Program-made: the position numbers and the translations under genes
The notes under the pieces: model-generated
Told to the model about the DNA's origin: nothing
The model's input: only the letters and a program-made list of their open reading frames with translations
Databases searched by the model: none
Part shown: positions 10,901-23,204 of the stretch, piece after piece
Numbering within the stretch: position 1 is the stretch's first letter
Layout of the letters: every line of letters begins with the position of its first letter
Assembly: GCF_028769735.1 (NCBI RefSeq)
Contig: NC_088172.1
Span: 95,775,235-95,839,234 of the forward strand
Reading direction: 5' to 3'
DNA length: 64,000 bases
Source of the DNA: Zonotrichia leucophrys gambelii
Lineage: Eukaryota > Chordata > Aves > Passeriformes > Passerellidae

Positions 10901-13652
10901 GTTTTCTTTCTTAAATGGTAATTACAATCAGTGTAATTCATACTATTATTTGCACTGTGTGACATTAAGTTAAATTCTTTTACAGCTAATTTATTGTTTG
11001 CTACTGATCTCTAGTGCCCTTCAGACACTCTTGAAAATGATTATTTAGGTCTCTATTAAAATATTTTGATGAATAAAACTGCTGAAGTACTAGCTGATGA
11101 CCACCAGCTATATTTTAAGTGGAAACAGGCTTGGGGCTTCGAGGTTTTGTTATTTTTAACATGACTGAAAGAAACTGGAACAAGGCTAATGTTGAACAAG
11201 CTTTTCTAATGCTCTCTAATCTTGTGAGTCAAAATAACACTGCCTACATTACTTTACACATAGGCACTTGTTTTGGAAAGCTCTTGTCTGATTGCTGTAT
11301 TAAATTATGGAAAAGCTAGATTAAGAGAATCACACAAAGGTGTTAGTTCATACCTCTGCCAATGCAGTGTGGTTTTTAAATCCTTAATACCTTAAGTCCC
11401 ACATTGATTGTTATAAAGCAAGGTAAGGTTGTGTACATTTTACAGTGTAAAAAACACAACTCTTGTCCTGATATACTTTGAAGCATGGGAATTCTGATGC
11501 CACTAAGTTCTTGAACAGAATTGCATTAATTTTGAAAATTTAGAGCCTGAGATGAGAAAAGATCACTTATTCTTATTGGGACATCTATCTGGGAGAGGGG
11601 AAAAAATAAATAAAGAAAAAAAACCATAAAAGATTCCCTTATTTTGGATTCCAAATGGATGGGATCAAATTGAGAGGAAAATATTTTATATTGGAATTAG
11701 AGTATCCACAATCCTTGTTAAGAGACATATCTCAGATATCAGTCATGAGAAATAGTTACTTATAGTGGCAAACTTTTGAAAACAGCTGTGGAAAAAAAAT
11801 CAGTTATAAAAATAAAAAGTCAGAAACTGCAGATAATCAATAATACAGCAGCTAATTTTAGGTGGGTGATTTTTTCCTCATCTGTGTTCAGGCTGCTGCT
11901 GAAAACCATTCTCACCCCCTGCTCTGAATTGCAGGAGATCAGAGAGTTAATGACATTACCAACATACATTACATTGCAGAATTTCTGTTTCACAGCATGT
12001 CAGCTGTACTCATTCAGCCATCTCCACAGTCCTGCTTAGGTTGTGCCTGTAACAATATACAGCTTGAAAATACTATTAAGGAGCAGATTTAATCACAGTT
12101 AAATTCCAAAACTAGAAGTTGCCTGCTTATCTGAGTGTTTCTGGACTGCATTCTAGAGCAGTGTGTAAAGATGAATAGCAACACTTTTTGCTATGACAGG
12201 ATCAGCTGAAGTAAGGGAACTGAGAGAATGGGATTTATTTGCTCTAATTTCCCTGAAAGCAAATCAAAGTGTGCTTTATGTAACAAAAATCTGCTTGAGA
12301 ACGTCTATGCATTTTCATAAAGCTAACAGCTTCCTTGTTAACTCACTGTTTATATAAATGGACATGTGTACTTATGTAGGACAAAGTCAGTAGTTTAATG
12401 TTATGTTTTCTTCTGCACTACAAGAAAGGCTTGAAGAAACTGAGCTATTCTTGAGGGAGCACGTCAACAGTGCAGTGTCAAATATCATCACATTGTGACT
12501 AATGCTTCATTTTGCATCTCAAATATTTTTAACTTGTGTTTGTTTTGTGCTCTGGGAAGTTAGGCTTCTGAGTGGGCACTTCAGAGCAGATATAAGCCTG
12601 TGTGCTTCAGTGCAGTTCAAGAGTGCTTTTTTCTCCACAAATCCCCTCCCACTGCCTCCCTGCCATCCCCTGCAGCCTGAGCTCCTCATGAAAGAGACTC
12701 CCTGAGTCATTTAACACCCTCCTCTGAGAAGGCTCAGCCTCTGTCACCTTGTGCATGTGAAACAGCACCAAGATACCCTCCTCCAGATGCACTCTGCACA
12801 GACAGCCTTGGGAACTTGATCTCCTGCTTTTGGGAACCTCAGAAAATGAGTCATCCATTTCTTTACCCCTTCTTTTTACCTCTCTTGCTCTTTGTGTGCT
12901 TTTCACCTGGCAGCAAGCTCATTGGGGTAGTGCCCTCAGTTTGCATACAAGGCTACAAAAAAAGATCCCCTGGGCTTGACAGGTTTTTCAGGTCAAGAAG
13001 TCCCTCTCTGGAAAAGGAGCAGGAGACCATACATCACCACAACTCCCTTGCAGTGGCAGGCAATCAATGGAAACACAATAATATCGATGGAATATGTACG
13101 AAGCTGATGATGCTCTCTCTTCTGGGGCCACAGCATTGATGAGATGTCACTGACAAACCACCAGGAGTTGCCACAAAGCTCTGATACATTGATTTCCTAA
13201 AGCTGGGGTCTCCAGCTATATTTCTAACAAAACAAAAGGTCTAGGGATTCTTCCTGCACACCTGGGAGCCAAGCAGCTCAGAACTTAAAACTTCATTTTA
13301 GCCCTGCAACTACCTAGAGCTCTTGTAAAATAAGAGCTCATTAGGGGCAAAATTGACAGAAATTTTCTGCAGCCAAGCTTGCAAGCCAAAATGCTTATTT
13401 CTAAAAAGATGGGAGGAAGAACAGGGAAAAGTGAGCTAAAAATATGTGGTCATATTTTCTCCATTGCAAAGAGTTGCTTAATAGAAAACTCTGCAGCATA
13501 AGATTTAATCCCTCTCTGATGTGCAGCCTCACCTAACATTTTAAGATGCAAGATTTCAGAATGCAACTTTATTTTCTTTCTGAAAGATTTCCAGATTCAT
13601 TGGAGACAAACCAATTTGCCTATATATTGAAAGACTTAAAAGTTGGATTTCT
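7973..13652. other. Unique non-coding sequence
   Basis: AT-rich, no recognised repeat or gene. A 73-codon frame at 9170-9391 has a Pro/His/Gln-rich start and contains a couple of retained CpGs (ATCGGCGTG near 9198), but I know no matching protein. The stretch 12500-13140 is more GC-rich with overlapping frames on both strands and no domain. No RNA gene was seen. Confidence 0.55.
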
Positions 13653-13710
13653 AACTAGACGCTAGAGCTTCTAGTGTCTTTCTGACTAGAGCTTCTTCGA
13701 TGTTCTAGTT
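13653..13710. repeat. Cluster of CTAGA/TCTAG inverted and direct repeats
   Basis: Within 58 bp the sequence has AACTAGA at the left edge and TCTAGTT at the right edge as inverted copies. CTAGAGCTTCT occurs twice, 24 bp apart (13662 and 13686), and CTAGA-GCT-TCTAG forms a small hairpin in the first. It looks like a local duplication. No function can be assigned. Confidence 0.6.
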
Positions 13711-14020
13711 GTGAATGAAAGAAATGCAATTAGCATGTGCAAATTAAAACTGGGATATAGCAGTGTAGGGATTTGACACCCTTGTCTGTGCTCTGTGATG
13801 ATATCTCTGCTGCTTTGGCAGAGTTGACTCTTGACTACATTTCAGTGACATTCTGTTTGAAAATACCCTGTCTAGCCATCTCCCTTTGTCATGAGGTTCA
13901 CTCAGCTCCTAAGAAGAGCAGAGACATTCCAAGCATCTCTGGCACTTGGATTGTGCCACATAGGCAGAATAAAAAAGGACTGAGGAAATCAGACCATTGC
14001 TGTGTTTCATCACAGGCATG

Positions 14021-14025
<5 letters not shown>

Positions 14026-14072
<47 letters not shown>
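14026..14072. repeat. (CA)n microsatellite, about 23 units
   Basis: An uninterrupted run of AC dinucleotides over 47 bp, followed by a short alternating TATATA patch near 14077-14085. It produces a poly-Val/Cys frame on the minus strand that is not a gene. Likely length-polymorphic. Confidence 0.97.
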
Positions 14073-14076
<4 letters not shown>

Positions 14077-15360
14077 TATATATATGTTTATTTTTTTAAT
14101 GCAACAGCCTCCAGAAGGTAGCTGAGAATAAAAATGTAGCTGAAAAATCATCTGCCTGAATTGGGGAGGGTCAAAAGACAGAGCAGCTCTCATGCAGGCC
14201 AATGTACTTGAGACAGGCAAAAAAAAGGGAGTCAACAAGTACCTTAATCTTGTTCTTTTGGGAGACAAAACAATTTGCCCTGTCAAAAAGTGGAGAAGAG
14301 CTTTCTTCCATCAAAGTCATCCAGCCTCAATTTTCTTAGCCCAGGCTAGTAGCATGCCCTCGAGTCAGCATTGGCCTAGTAATCTATTTTAATAAAACGT
14401 TACAGGCTCAAAACAATATTCCATGATCACTCCTGTGACACCAGAAAAGTCTTTACTTGCTGAGCATTAAAACATCCTCAGCAGTGCTTTGATGGAAACA
14501 GATCTGGAACTCTGGAGCTGCAGGAAGATCCAGTACTTCAGGGACCCATACTCACAACTAGCAGTGCAAGATTCGTATCAGGCTCAGGGCAGAAAACCAG
14601 ATATCTTCTTTTAGAGAAAAAAAAAAGATAAATAAATAAAAGAGTTTGTATCAAATGGGTCCTTGTTTTTCAGCAGATTTTTGTTTTTCTGGTAATTTCA
14701 GTAAGCTCTATTAGTAAGAAACACTGGTTGAAAGAAATGGAAGCTTGAAGGAGCCAAAGAAATGCTGAATGACAGTGGTATGCTCAAAGAACTTTATTTC
14801 AAAGGAAGCTTATAAAATATGTATCCCAGCTGTTCTTTACTTTCTAATCAGGTTTTCTGATATAATTAAACTTCCATAAAGACATTTACTCATTCATGTG
14901 GTGGTTCTGTCAAAAAAAAGGGGAAAGGCAAATAATGGGAAAAGATCAACTTAATCCATTTCAGCTTAACTGTGCAGGTGAACTCGGGAGGAAATGATAT
15001 TAAACTGAAATCTGTGAAATTTTTGGCTCTTGAAAAATGCTCCTTTAGACAGCAAACATTTGCTGAAGATTACCCTGTATTGTTGATGCTGATAATTAGC
15101 AAACAAAACACTCGGGTTGTGCCACCACATCTGGCCCTTCTATTTGCTGAAAACATTAATAACCATGCTGCTGTCCCCACTCCTAATGGGATTTGGTGTC
15201 ATGTGCCCTGTGTTAAATGCTGCAGAGCACCTTTCCCTGCAAGCAGCAGGCAAAGCCAGCCTGTCACTCAGGGGCTGCTTGTCCTGGTGGCTCTGGGTCT
15301 GCAGAGTGTGCCAGATTTAGTCATGTACGCGAGCATCACCTCCCTGACAGCCACGGGGAG
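14073..15360. other. Unique non-coding sequence
   Basis: No recognised repeat. A 137-codon plus frame at 14972-15385 overlaps a 67-codon frame in another phase (15117-15320) and shows no domain. Sequence near 15081-15160 is complex, with isolated CpGs, and may belong with the candidate conserved elements that follow. Confidence 0.5.
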
Positions 15361-15530
15361 GCATTCAGGGCAATTAGGATGGTAATCAAGAATTGACATC
15401 ACCTCCTGCTCAGCCCATGTTATTCAATATAAAAATAAGCTCAATTAGTTCTGCATTCAGGGTTTGGGTTCGCATTAAGTTGTGGAAGTTGCAATTAAAT
15501 CGGGCTTCTCATTTTGATAGGTTGGAAAAA
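15361..15530. other. Candidate conserved non-coding element
   Basis: High-complexity sequence with four homeodomain-type ATTA cores (CAATTAGG near 15370, CAATTAG near 15442, CATTAAG near 15472, CAATTAAAT near 15491) and retained CpGs (TTCGCATT, ATCGGGC) in a CpG-poor region. It ends at a poly-A run. Such composition is typical of developmental enhancers in vertebrates, but this is an impression from one sequence, not a demonstrated constraint. Confidence 0.3.
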
Positions 15531-15589
15531 ACAAAAAAAAAAAAAAAGAAAAGAGAAGCACTTGGGTTGTTTTCACTTTTAATAAGAGC

Positions 15590-15990
15590 ACAATTTACTC
15601 TTCAGGTCAGAAGTGTGGCATATGTTCTGTCTTGTGTTACAAAAATAATGATGTATCGGGTCATCTGAGATATACAGGGCTGAGGGGAAATAAGCAGAAA
15701 GCAGGACAGAGAGACAGCTCCTGGCTTGCTGTTGACATGATTCTCTCTTTCTGTGCAGCCATCATTAAAATGCCAGGCTGCTAAATACCTCCGAAAATAA
15801 AACCACACACTAAAAAGAATTATTTATCGGTTAGGATTGCAAAACAAAACCTTCTTGTAGAACAGGCATTTAAAATAAGTGTTTTGATATTCAGGCAGCA
15901 CCTAGCAGTGAGACAGCTTGTCAATGCCTCCTTTATAAAACACTCATTTCTTAAAAAGCGTCGCATTTCTTGTCAGCTCAAAAGAAAAAT
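15590..15990. other. Candidate conserved non-coding element
   Basis: A second complex block with retained CpGs (ATCGGGTC near 15656, CTCCGAAAAT near 15790, TATCGGTTAGG near 15826, AAAGCGTCGC near 15956) and no simple sequence. Together with 15361-15530 it could form one regulatory cluster. There is no coding support: the frames on both strands here (91 and 68 codons) overlap each other. Confidence 0.3.
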
Positions 15991-17459
15991 GGTTAAATCA
16001 GCTTGTCTATTTTTGAAATGAAGATCAGCAAAAATCAAATCAAAACAAAACAAGATGTTTCAACTATTTTCAAGTTCTATTTGTGCTTTTTCCTAGCATA
16101 GAAAAATTCTGTCTTCCAATGGAAAATCCAGGAAAGCCCGTATTAAGAATAATTTTATTTAAAATCCAACACTGATACTTAAGCTGTTTAGTTGGCTCCA
16201 TGGACGGACTGTGAATATGCATTAATTTTAAGAATTAGGAAGACATCAGCAGTGTTATTTCCCATTGTTTTCTGGGAAGCACATTGAGGAGCACGTTTTC
16301 TCAGTCATCCTTTCCCTTTCCATACAGAGCACTCAGTTTGCAGTGTTATTTTCACAGAGGCACAGCAGCCTGCAGAGAGGTGTCTGATTGCCCCATACCC
16401 CCCAAAGTGGGCAGATTGCTCAAGTAGCAGCCTAATTTATTCCTCTCCAAATGAAGTGCTGCAGACCAGACTCCAAGGGAAGGAGAAATTCTCAGCACCT
16501 TGCTCCATGAAATCAATCAGACTATTTACAGGGCAAGGGTATAGGCAGACAAGAGAGTTTTTGTCAGCTGAATTGCTCCATCAGCTGAAATGCTCAGAGA
16601 AGGAATCAGCATGATTCTGCTGATGTGCTCCAACCCAGTGCACTTTGAGTGAATTTCTGCACTGCCCATCCTCCATCAAAAACATTTTTGGCAGTGATAC
16701 ACAAATTTATTTGGGAATCTGCTCTTTAATTCATTGGCCCTGGTGTTCAAAGCAGCACTAAGCCAGCAGGGCTGCATGGGCATGAGAAGGGAACCAGGCC
16801 AGCAGTACTTCTGAAGGAAAGTGATAGCTGAGACTAAACGAAGGCAGCATCCCACAGAAAATTCCTGCTCCAGAAAATATTTTTAGAAGCTGCCCATCAA
16901 GTGTCTCCCTGTGCTGAGGCAGCCCTGGAAACTCCTGTTTTACCATAGGTCAGACCTGTCTCTAAAGGCCAGGCCTGCCAGGCTGGATGCTGGTCCCAGG
17001 CCAAGAAATGGAAATCTGTGGGGCTTTCTCTTCCCTCTTTTAGACTGATGACCTTTCTGAAGCCTGATTTGAGATACAGGGTATTGATATTTGGAGTTTG
17101 CTAACCGTGATTTCATGCTGCCTATCTGTAAAAACTTCATGGAGTAACTTCTATTGCCTAAGAATGTTATGTATTTTGGTACAATCAGTGTAATGTGATG
17201 TAAAATAAATCATTAGGAAATAGTTACACCCATTTAAAACAGCTCAGGTGATGGCAAGCAAAAAAAAGGAGAAAACCAAAATGTTCTTCAATTTTATCAC
17301 AATTTTCCAATGAAATGTTTAATAAAGAGATGAAACAGATTCCCCAGGTTGCTAGCGTGTTTTCATAAGAACCATCACTCCTGTAGCTTCCATCAGTCCT
17401 TGTTTGCCCATGGAAAATTAAGAAGAAATATAGCTAATCATGGATTAGAGCATAAAACA
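15991..17459. other. Unique non-coding sequence
   Basis: Nothing recognised. GC rises around 16300-17060, where minus-strand frames of 62 and 66 codons occur without known domains. Confidence 0.5.
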
Positions 17460-17490
17460 GAAAAGAACAAGCCCTCAAAAAGACCCAAAC

Positions 17491-17527
<37 letters not shown>

Positions 17528-17660
17528 AAAAAAAAAAACTAATGCAACCAAACCCAAAACAAACAAAAAAACACAAAGCAAACAAGCAAAACCAAAAATA
17601 CCCCACCAAAACAAAACAAAACAACCCTAAAACCACTTCCAAGCAACCCAACCAAAACAC
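17460..17660. repeat. A-rich low-complexity tract with A34 run
   Basis: The plus strand is almost all A and C. It contains 34 consecutive A at 17492-17525, a further A10 after CC, and then CAAAA/CCAAAA words to about 17660. It encodes a Lys/Pro/Thr-only frame on one strand and a Phe/Trp/Gly frame on the other, both artefacts. It may be the decayed tail of a retroposed sequence, but no body is recognisable upstream. Confidence 0.9.
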
Positions 17661-20600
17661 ATCCATCTAAAATTCCAAAGAAAAGAGGACTGAGATTACA
17701 GTGGGTCAGCCAAATAACTGAGCTTGAGAGTAAGAGCCATAGATAAATATTTTCTAGGGTCTCAGTTAAAGTAATTTAGCAAGAAGGTGATTTTAATTCC
17801 CATCTCTTCAGCTGCCCTCAGCAGCACCAGGTAACACCATAAATGAGAAAATGAGCTTATGCTTTTTCTCCAGCTTCGTTTCCACCAAATCATTATGATG
17901 ATTGCCAAGGAAAGTTCTAATATCTGTGGATCACACCATTTTTCTCCCTGGGAAATATCTGCAGTCTACTTGTAATTCCAAGTCCCAGGAAAGAAGGAGA
18001 AGCAGCAGCTCCAGGAGCATCCCTGCTGAGATTCCTGCTGCCTAATCCCTACCCAACACATGTCTTGACCTGAATTTCATCACACAAACTTAGATCTAAA
18101 TATTTGAGGACACAAAAAGTAAGAATTATCTAAGGGAATTACCTAAAAGCATGGATCTGAAAGCAGGTTAAGGAAAATCTCTAAGCTGGCAGGTAAAGAT
18201 GAGGCACTTGAATCATTATTTATTGTCATGTAGGTTTTATGGCACTGTCTTGATATTAAAACACTTCATAGGTAATATTTAAATTGATATGGTGTTATTA
18301 TAATTACACATAGGCTATACTTGTGAAATATTAGAATTTTTAGTTTGAGCTACTTTGTATACTTGAGAAATTGGGAGGAGGGGAAGATGTGTGACTATTT
18401 CTAATTATCTGCATCCTTTTATTATTCCACGTGAATGATTCTTTCGTGCCAGAAATTTATTTGTCAGTTTGTTGTTGAATCCAAATGTCTCTTTTGCATC
18501 TTTGAGCTGATAAATCCACATGACAGCACGCTGCTGTGCACACATTTGAAAATAGCATAGCCATCCATGTGTGGGGGCACATTTATGTGAAGGTTATAAA
18601 CCTGATCAACCCAAAGGCAATTAAACCAAGTGTACTGCTGGGAAACATGGCCATGCTACTTCTTGAGCTGCTCTGGCTTGTACAGACGCACTGCAGGTAC
18701 TTGCAGAGGGATCCCACCATTTCTGGTTCTGTATCAGAACAAAACATTGCTGTTCACACAAGGATTTTGTACCACCAGTGAATGAAAATTTAATGAAAAC
18801 ATTAATTTTCGAAAATGTTTTGTTTTCATCTGACCTATAGAAAGAAAGCAGTTTCCACCATAAACAAAACCAGATGCTTTCTTCATTATTATTTTAGGCC
18901 TTTTCTTGCAATTTAGTCACTTTCTGGGAGAAAATGTGTCTGGGAGAGGACAAGTTTTGGATTATTCACCAGAAGGGAAAAAAATTCTTTTCATTCAGTG
19001 CCAGGATATTGTAAGTTTAACACACAGCAAGGAAATAATTTTTTATCTGCAGCAAGTAGCCTCTACAATTAGAGAATTCAGAAATTTTCCCTGATGAACT
19101 TACACAAAAGATTTTATTTAGTTTAGCTTTTAAAAGAAACTGTTTTTCTAAATTCCCATTTCCTGGTAGCAATTTGCAAATGCTACTTTCTAACACCCTC
19201 TGTACCATTGTGTATTACAAGAGTCCATCCCAAAAGCAGTCCAGCAATATAAGAATACCAGCTTTTGCCTGTGTTCATCCAGCTGTCATTTTTACATATG
19301 ACATTGGGTCCCAGGCCTGCTTTGGTACAGAAAAACATTGTCTGGTTTTTAGGTTATTTTCAAATTTTTTTCTTTCTTGCTTGCTCCTGACAAATAAGAA
19401 AGTCAAGGAATAATTAAAGCACAGACTGGAACAAAAATAACCTCCTAGTAAACAAGTGTGCTCAAGCAAAATAAATGATAATTTATTTTACACGCAGAGA
19501 TTAAAAGAGCTTGGCTTGTTCAGCTTCTCAAAACAATAACTAAGAAGGGATATGACTGTTCCCTATAAATATATCTGGGTATGTAAACATGAAGGGAGAG
19601 AAAAATTACTTAAGCAACGAGTAGAATATTGGCACAAGGACAAATGAGTATAAACGAGCCATGAATTAATTACGGTGAGAAATTAGGATAAGTACCTGGA
19701 AGGAGAAGAGCTGCTTTCAGGCTAATTTATGGAAAAATGAGCTGCCCAGTTGCTCTGGATTCAGCATGAAAAGGCTGGAATTATTCCTCTCCTCAAAGCT
19801 CAGGTGTGGCGATGCATGGCTGTGAGTACATTCTGACATGTATCCCACTACACAAGATAGCTATAAAGTTTTACTTAATTTGGCTTTCAAAAATGAAAAA
19901 ATGAGTGAAAATATTTATGTCAACTCATTTTTAGAGAACTACTTTTAGATTCTGTGGGGTCAGACACTACTAACTTTTCCATAATGGAAGAGAATGGAAT
20001 AAGGAGCCTGCCCCTGGAATTCCAAATCCCACTCTGTCCACACATTTCCCCAAAACTGAGAGCACACCTTTCCCCAAGAGGGAAAAGGCAAAGCCCTGCA
20101 AAGCCCAAATACTCTAATCCAAAATATAAAACAATAAAAATTTTATCCTGGCCCACCCAAGAGCTTTGGAGAGATTATGCTCCCCCAGGAAGTGCAAGTC
20201 CTTGTTTTTCCCTACCATGAAGCATGTTTGAGCTCTTTTTTAAACAGCTAGGAAAATTAGGGGTTTTTTTTAAACAAATATTTCTTGAGCTTGATTTTTT
20301 TATTCCCTACCCACTTGTAAACTCTCTGTAAATGGATTTTTAAAATGACAGTGTTCATCCTAGACTTCAAATTATTCATAAACATGTCCAATAAATAATT
20401 CTTGTTCTGCAGACTATTTGTAAAATGCATATTTATCTGGAATTGAAAATTCATGCTATGCAGCTAATTAGCCTTCTCAGAGGGCTTCAGCAAGCCTGTA
20501 GGGTGCCCAGGGCTTCTCCCAGCTCTGGGCACAGGGCTTTGCATTCCCCATAACTGAATTTACATTTCCAAATTTTTTGGACCATTTTATTTGGAAATCA

Positions 20601-21839
20601 CACCCCTCCTCCACCCCCCAGCTTTCTATTTCTATCTCAGTATAGTATTTGTTTGTTTTGATCAATCTCTCCGTGAATAATGAAATGCACTTGTGCTCCC
20701 TCTCACTAAATTAAAGCCCACTTAAATCTGTATCTTAAAGGCAGTTTAGAAAAACAAGTTAGCCAGCAAAAAAGAGTATAAAGAATGTGGGTGTCTGCCA
20801 TTCAGCTTTCTTGTTAGATGCTCATCTCTGAATTCACTTTTCTCTGTACTTAGCTCTTTAAGCTTATTTTTCTTTATTTCTGCACATACTGGGCATGTTT
20901 AGCTGTACAAAATTTACATGTCTTGAAATGCAAAGAAACTAGTTTAGCATGACTATTATTCTTTCAATACTTCAATACCTTGATAACACCTCATTAGGTT
21001 ACAATGAAAAAATAAGATAACTTATTAAAAATGAAGAAAAATTTGTTCAGTTCCATAATCTTTTAAATCAGCATCTTCAGATAAAAAAATCTTAATTTTG
21101 CCTGCCAGGAGATACTAAACATCATATAGGAATGACTTTTGACTCTTTTCTCCCTCATAATTTTCATCAATATTCAGAAAATTCATTAGTCACCATCTTT
21201 TACCTTTTAAGAAAATACAAAGTCTTTCAATTGTCAAAATTTGCTAGAGCAATTTTGGCTTGACTACTTTTGAGGAATGTTTTGAAGGGTGACTTTGAGA
21301 GGAAAGCCCTGGGACCTGTTAGAACTTCTGAATATATTACACTTTTGTTGTGGTAGTACTGTGAATATTTGGGTGACAATCCCTTGAATGGATCTCTACT
21401 GCAGTTGAATTTGGTCAGGATTTAAAGTTACTATCTGATATTTAGAAGTATCACAATCAGCCATGCTCATTTATGCATTCAAAGATAGACTCTTACTGCT
21501 CAGAGAAATCAGAGGTTCTGTCAAAAAAGAGGCCACGTATGCATCTAACTGTTCTAACAAAAGCTATTGAAATTTTATTTCAGAGGAAATAAGCCACCTT
21601 TCAGATCACCTGGGTCTATATCAAAACATGATTGCTGTCAGATCTGAATCCTGCCTTGGTAAGGAAAGTAAAAATTGAGAAAGCTCAAGGTTTAGGAACA
21701 CCTTCTCAGCAGGTTGTGTTCATTGACATTCCTAGAAATGCTGGACTGCTTTTGAAAACAGAGCTGCTGACCAGCAAATCTCATGTAATCTCACCTAGCA
21801 TTGAATACCTGCTTTTAAAGGTGTTACTTTAAGGAATGA
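17661..21839. other. Unique non-coding sequence
   Basis: AT-rich. Around 18500-18620 a complex block (GACAGCACGCTGCTGTGC, and later ATAAACCTGATCAACCC) may be conserved. Otherwise short frames only, none with domains. No transposon was recognised. Confidence 0.5.
18784..18821. repeat. Nested AT-rich inverted repeat
   Basis: GAAAATTTAATG is followed after four bases by CATTAATTTTC, an almost perfect hairpin. The right arm overlaps a second one, AAAACATT...AATGTTTT. The two alternative stems share bases. Function unknown, and chance is possible in AT-rich DNA. Confidence 0.5.
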
Positions 21840-22050
21840 GTCACAAGGTAGAAGGTTGGATCACCTGAACAATGTAATTACTGAGAAGGAGCAGATTGGG
21901 AGTGCGCAGACTACACCGCGCTTTATTTCTGGAGCCGAAAAAGCTGCAATTTGTTATTTAGTTAAACCTGGCAGATTAATGACCTATCAAATTAGGGATG
22001 CTGCACACTGCATCAAAGTCACAACCAACTTATTCAGATCCCTTACTTAT
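21840..22050. other. Candidate conserved non-coding element
   Basis: Complex sequence with several CpGs close together (GTGCGCAG near 21902, ACCGCGCT near 21915, GCCGAAAAA near 21934) and ATTA-type cores (GTAATTACTG near 21876, GATTAATGACC near 21975). The contrast with the AT-rich flanks suggests constraint. A 65-codon frame across it has no recognisable domain. Confidence 0.32.
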
Positions 22051-22128
22051 TAAATCAAATCCATAACAGAGCAAACCACACACACCACAAGGAAAACGCG
22101 TTCCCTGATCCACCACACTGAGCTGCTA

Positions 22129-22150
22129 ATCAGTATCAGTATCAGTATCA
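22129..22150. repeat. (ATCAGT)n short tandem repeat, about 3.7 units
   Basis: Three perfect ATCAGT hexamers and a partial fourth at the edge of the complex block that ends near 22050. Confidence 0.9.
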
Positions 22151-23150
22151 CGGATTTCATTGTCCTGAACTCTTACAGGACAGCTGGGGCAAGTTCCTTC
22201 CATGTAAATATGTTCTCCCTGAAAACATGTTCCACAGTTATGTGTCATTCCTAAACTAATCTCTGTAAATAAACTACAACTTCTCAACCTGGATCATGAG
22301 AATATAGATTATGAAACACAGCTGATCCTCACTTTGCAAATTCAACACCACAAAATCTCTGAGGAAGGGGTAAAATATATTTTGACAGGTTAAGCTCTCT
22401 GGTCTGTATAGCACATGTATGTGGAGTTTGATGTCAAAAGGTTTTAGGTGAGGTGGAGAAGAATCACTATTTCCATACACAGCCAGCACAGAACCGCATA
22501 GCAATTGTCCTTGAAAGCTGAGCTCTGAAAGAACAATTTCCAGGATTAAAAAGTTAGGTGCAATATTAATACTGCAGGCTTGGTCTGATTCTTAATTTTT
22601 GATTTGGAGTCACAGACAGGCAATTAATTTAAATTAGGTGGTATCAGAAGGGATGCTGCTGTAGCAGATTTCTCATCTGTTAATTTAGAACCAGCAGCAA
22701 CGGTATCCAGTCAAGTTTATTTTAATTTATAGGCATCTGCAGCCTTCTGCTCAGAAGGAAGATCAAATGTGGAATTGATCAGACTTTTTCAATATTACTT
22801 TTTCTTTTCCTTTTAATTTTGCAGCCTTACTTCCAAATGCCTGACACTAAAACACAAACAGGTGAGATGTAAGTCAGAAGCAGTAAAATTCCAAGATTGC
22901 TAAAACTGATCAAGATCTTAGTATGCTTGGTAATTATAGAATTTCTTTCCCTATATTAATAATCTTTCTATAGTCTATAGTTTGGGGTCCTTTTAGTTTG
23001 ATCACTTCTTACTATAAATATATTCTCACAGCTACAAGAATATCCTCCATTATTTGAAATGTACTTGAATTTTTTTTTACAAAATTACATAGCTGTTCAG
23101 ATAATGGGTAACATTAGAGGTAAAAAGTGGATAGTGATATCCTACTTATC
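22151..23150. other. Unique non-coding sequence
   Basis: Nothing recognised. The stretch next to 23151 may belong to the element described there. Confidence 0.5.
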
Positions 23151-23204
23151 TGCATTTGATGTAGCAGATGGTCATTTGGAATCTGTATATGAGGTACATG
23201 TCAT
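23151..23204 (+). repeat. 54-bp element, copy A
   Basis: Aligns without gaps to 25856-25909 with 46 of 54 bases identical, including TAGCAGATGGT and TGAGGT. Both copies are open in the same frame (core AFD-x-ADG then SV-x-EVH), but six of the eight base differences change the amino acid, which argues against selection on protein. Flanks outside the 54 bp do not align by eye. It may be an old repeat family kept as a regulatory element, or two diverged copies of one enhancer module. I could not name a family. Confidence 0.6.

Noticed and set aside
17349..17666. Lys-rich plus frame and Phe/Trp-rich minus frame
   Set aside because: Direct products of the A34 run and the A/C-rich tract.
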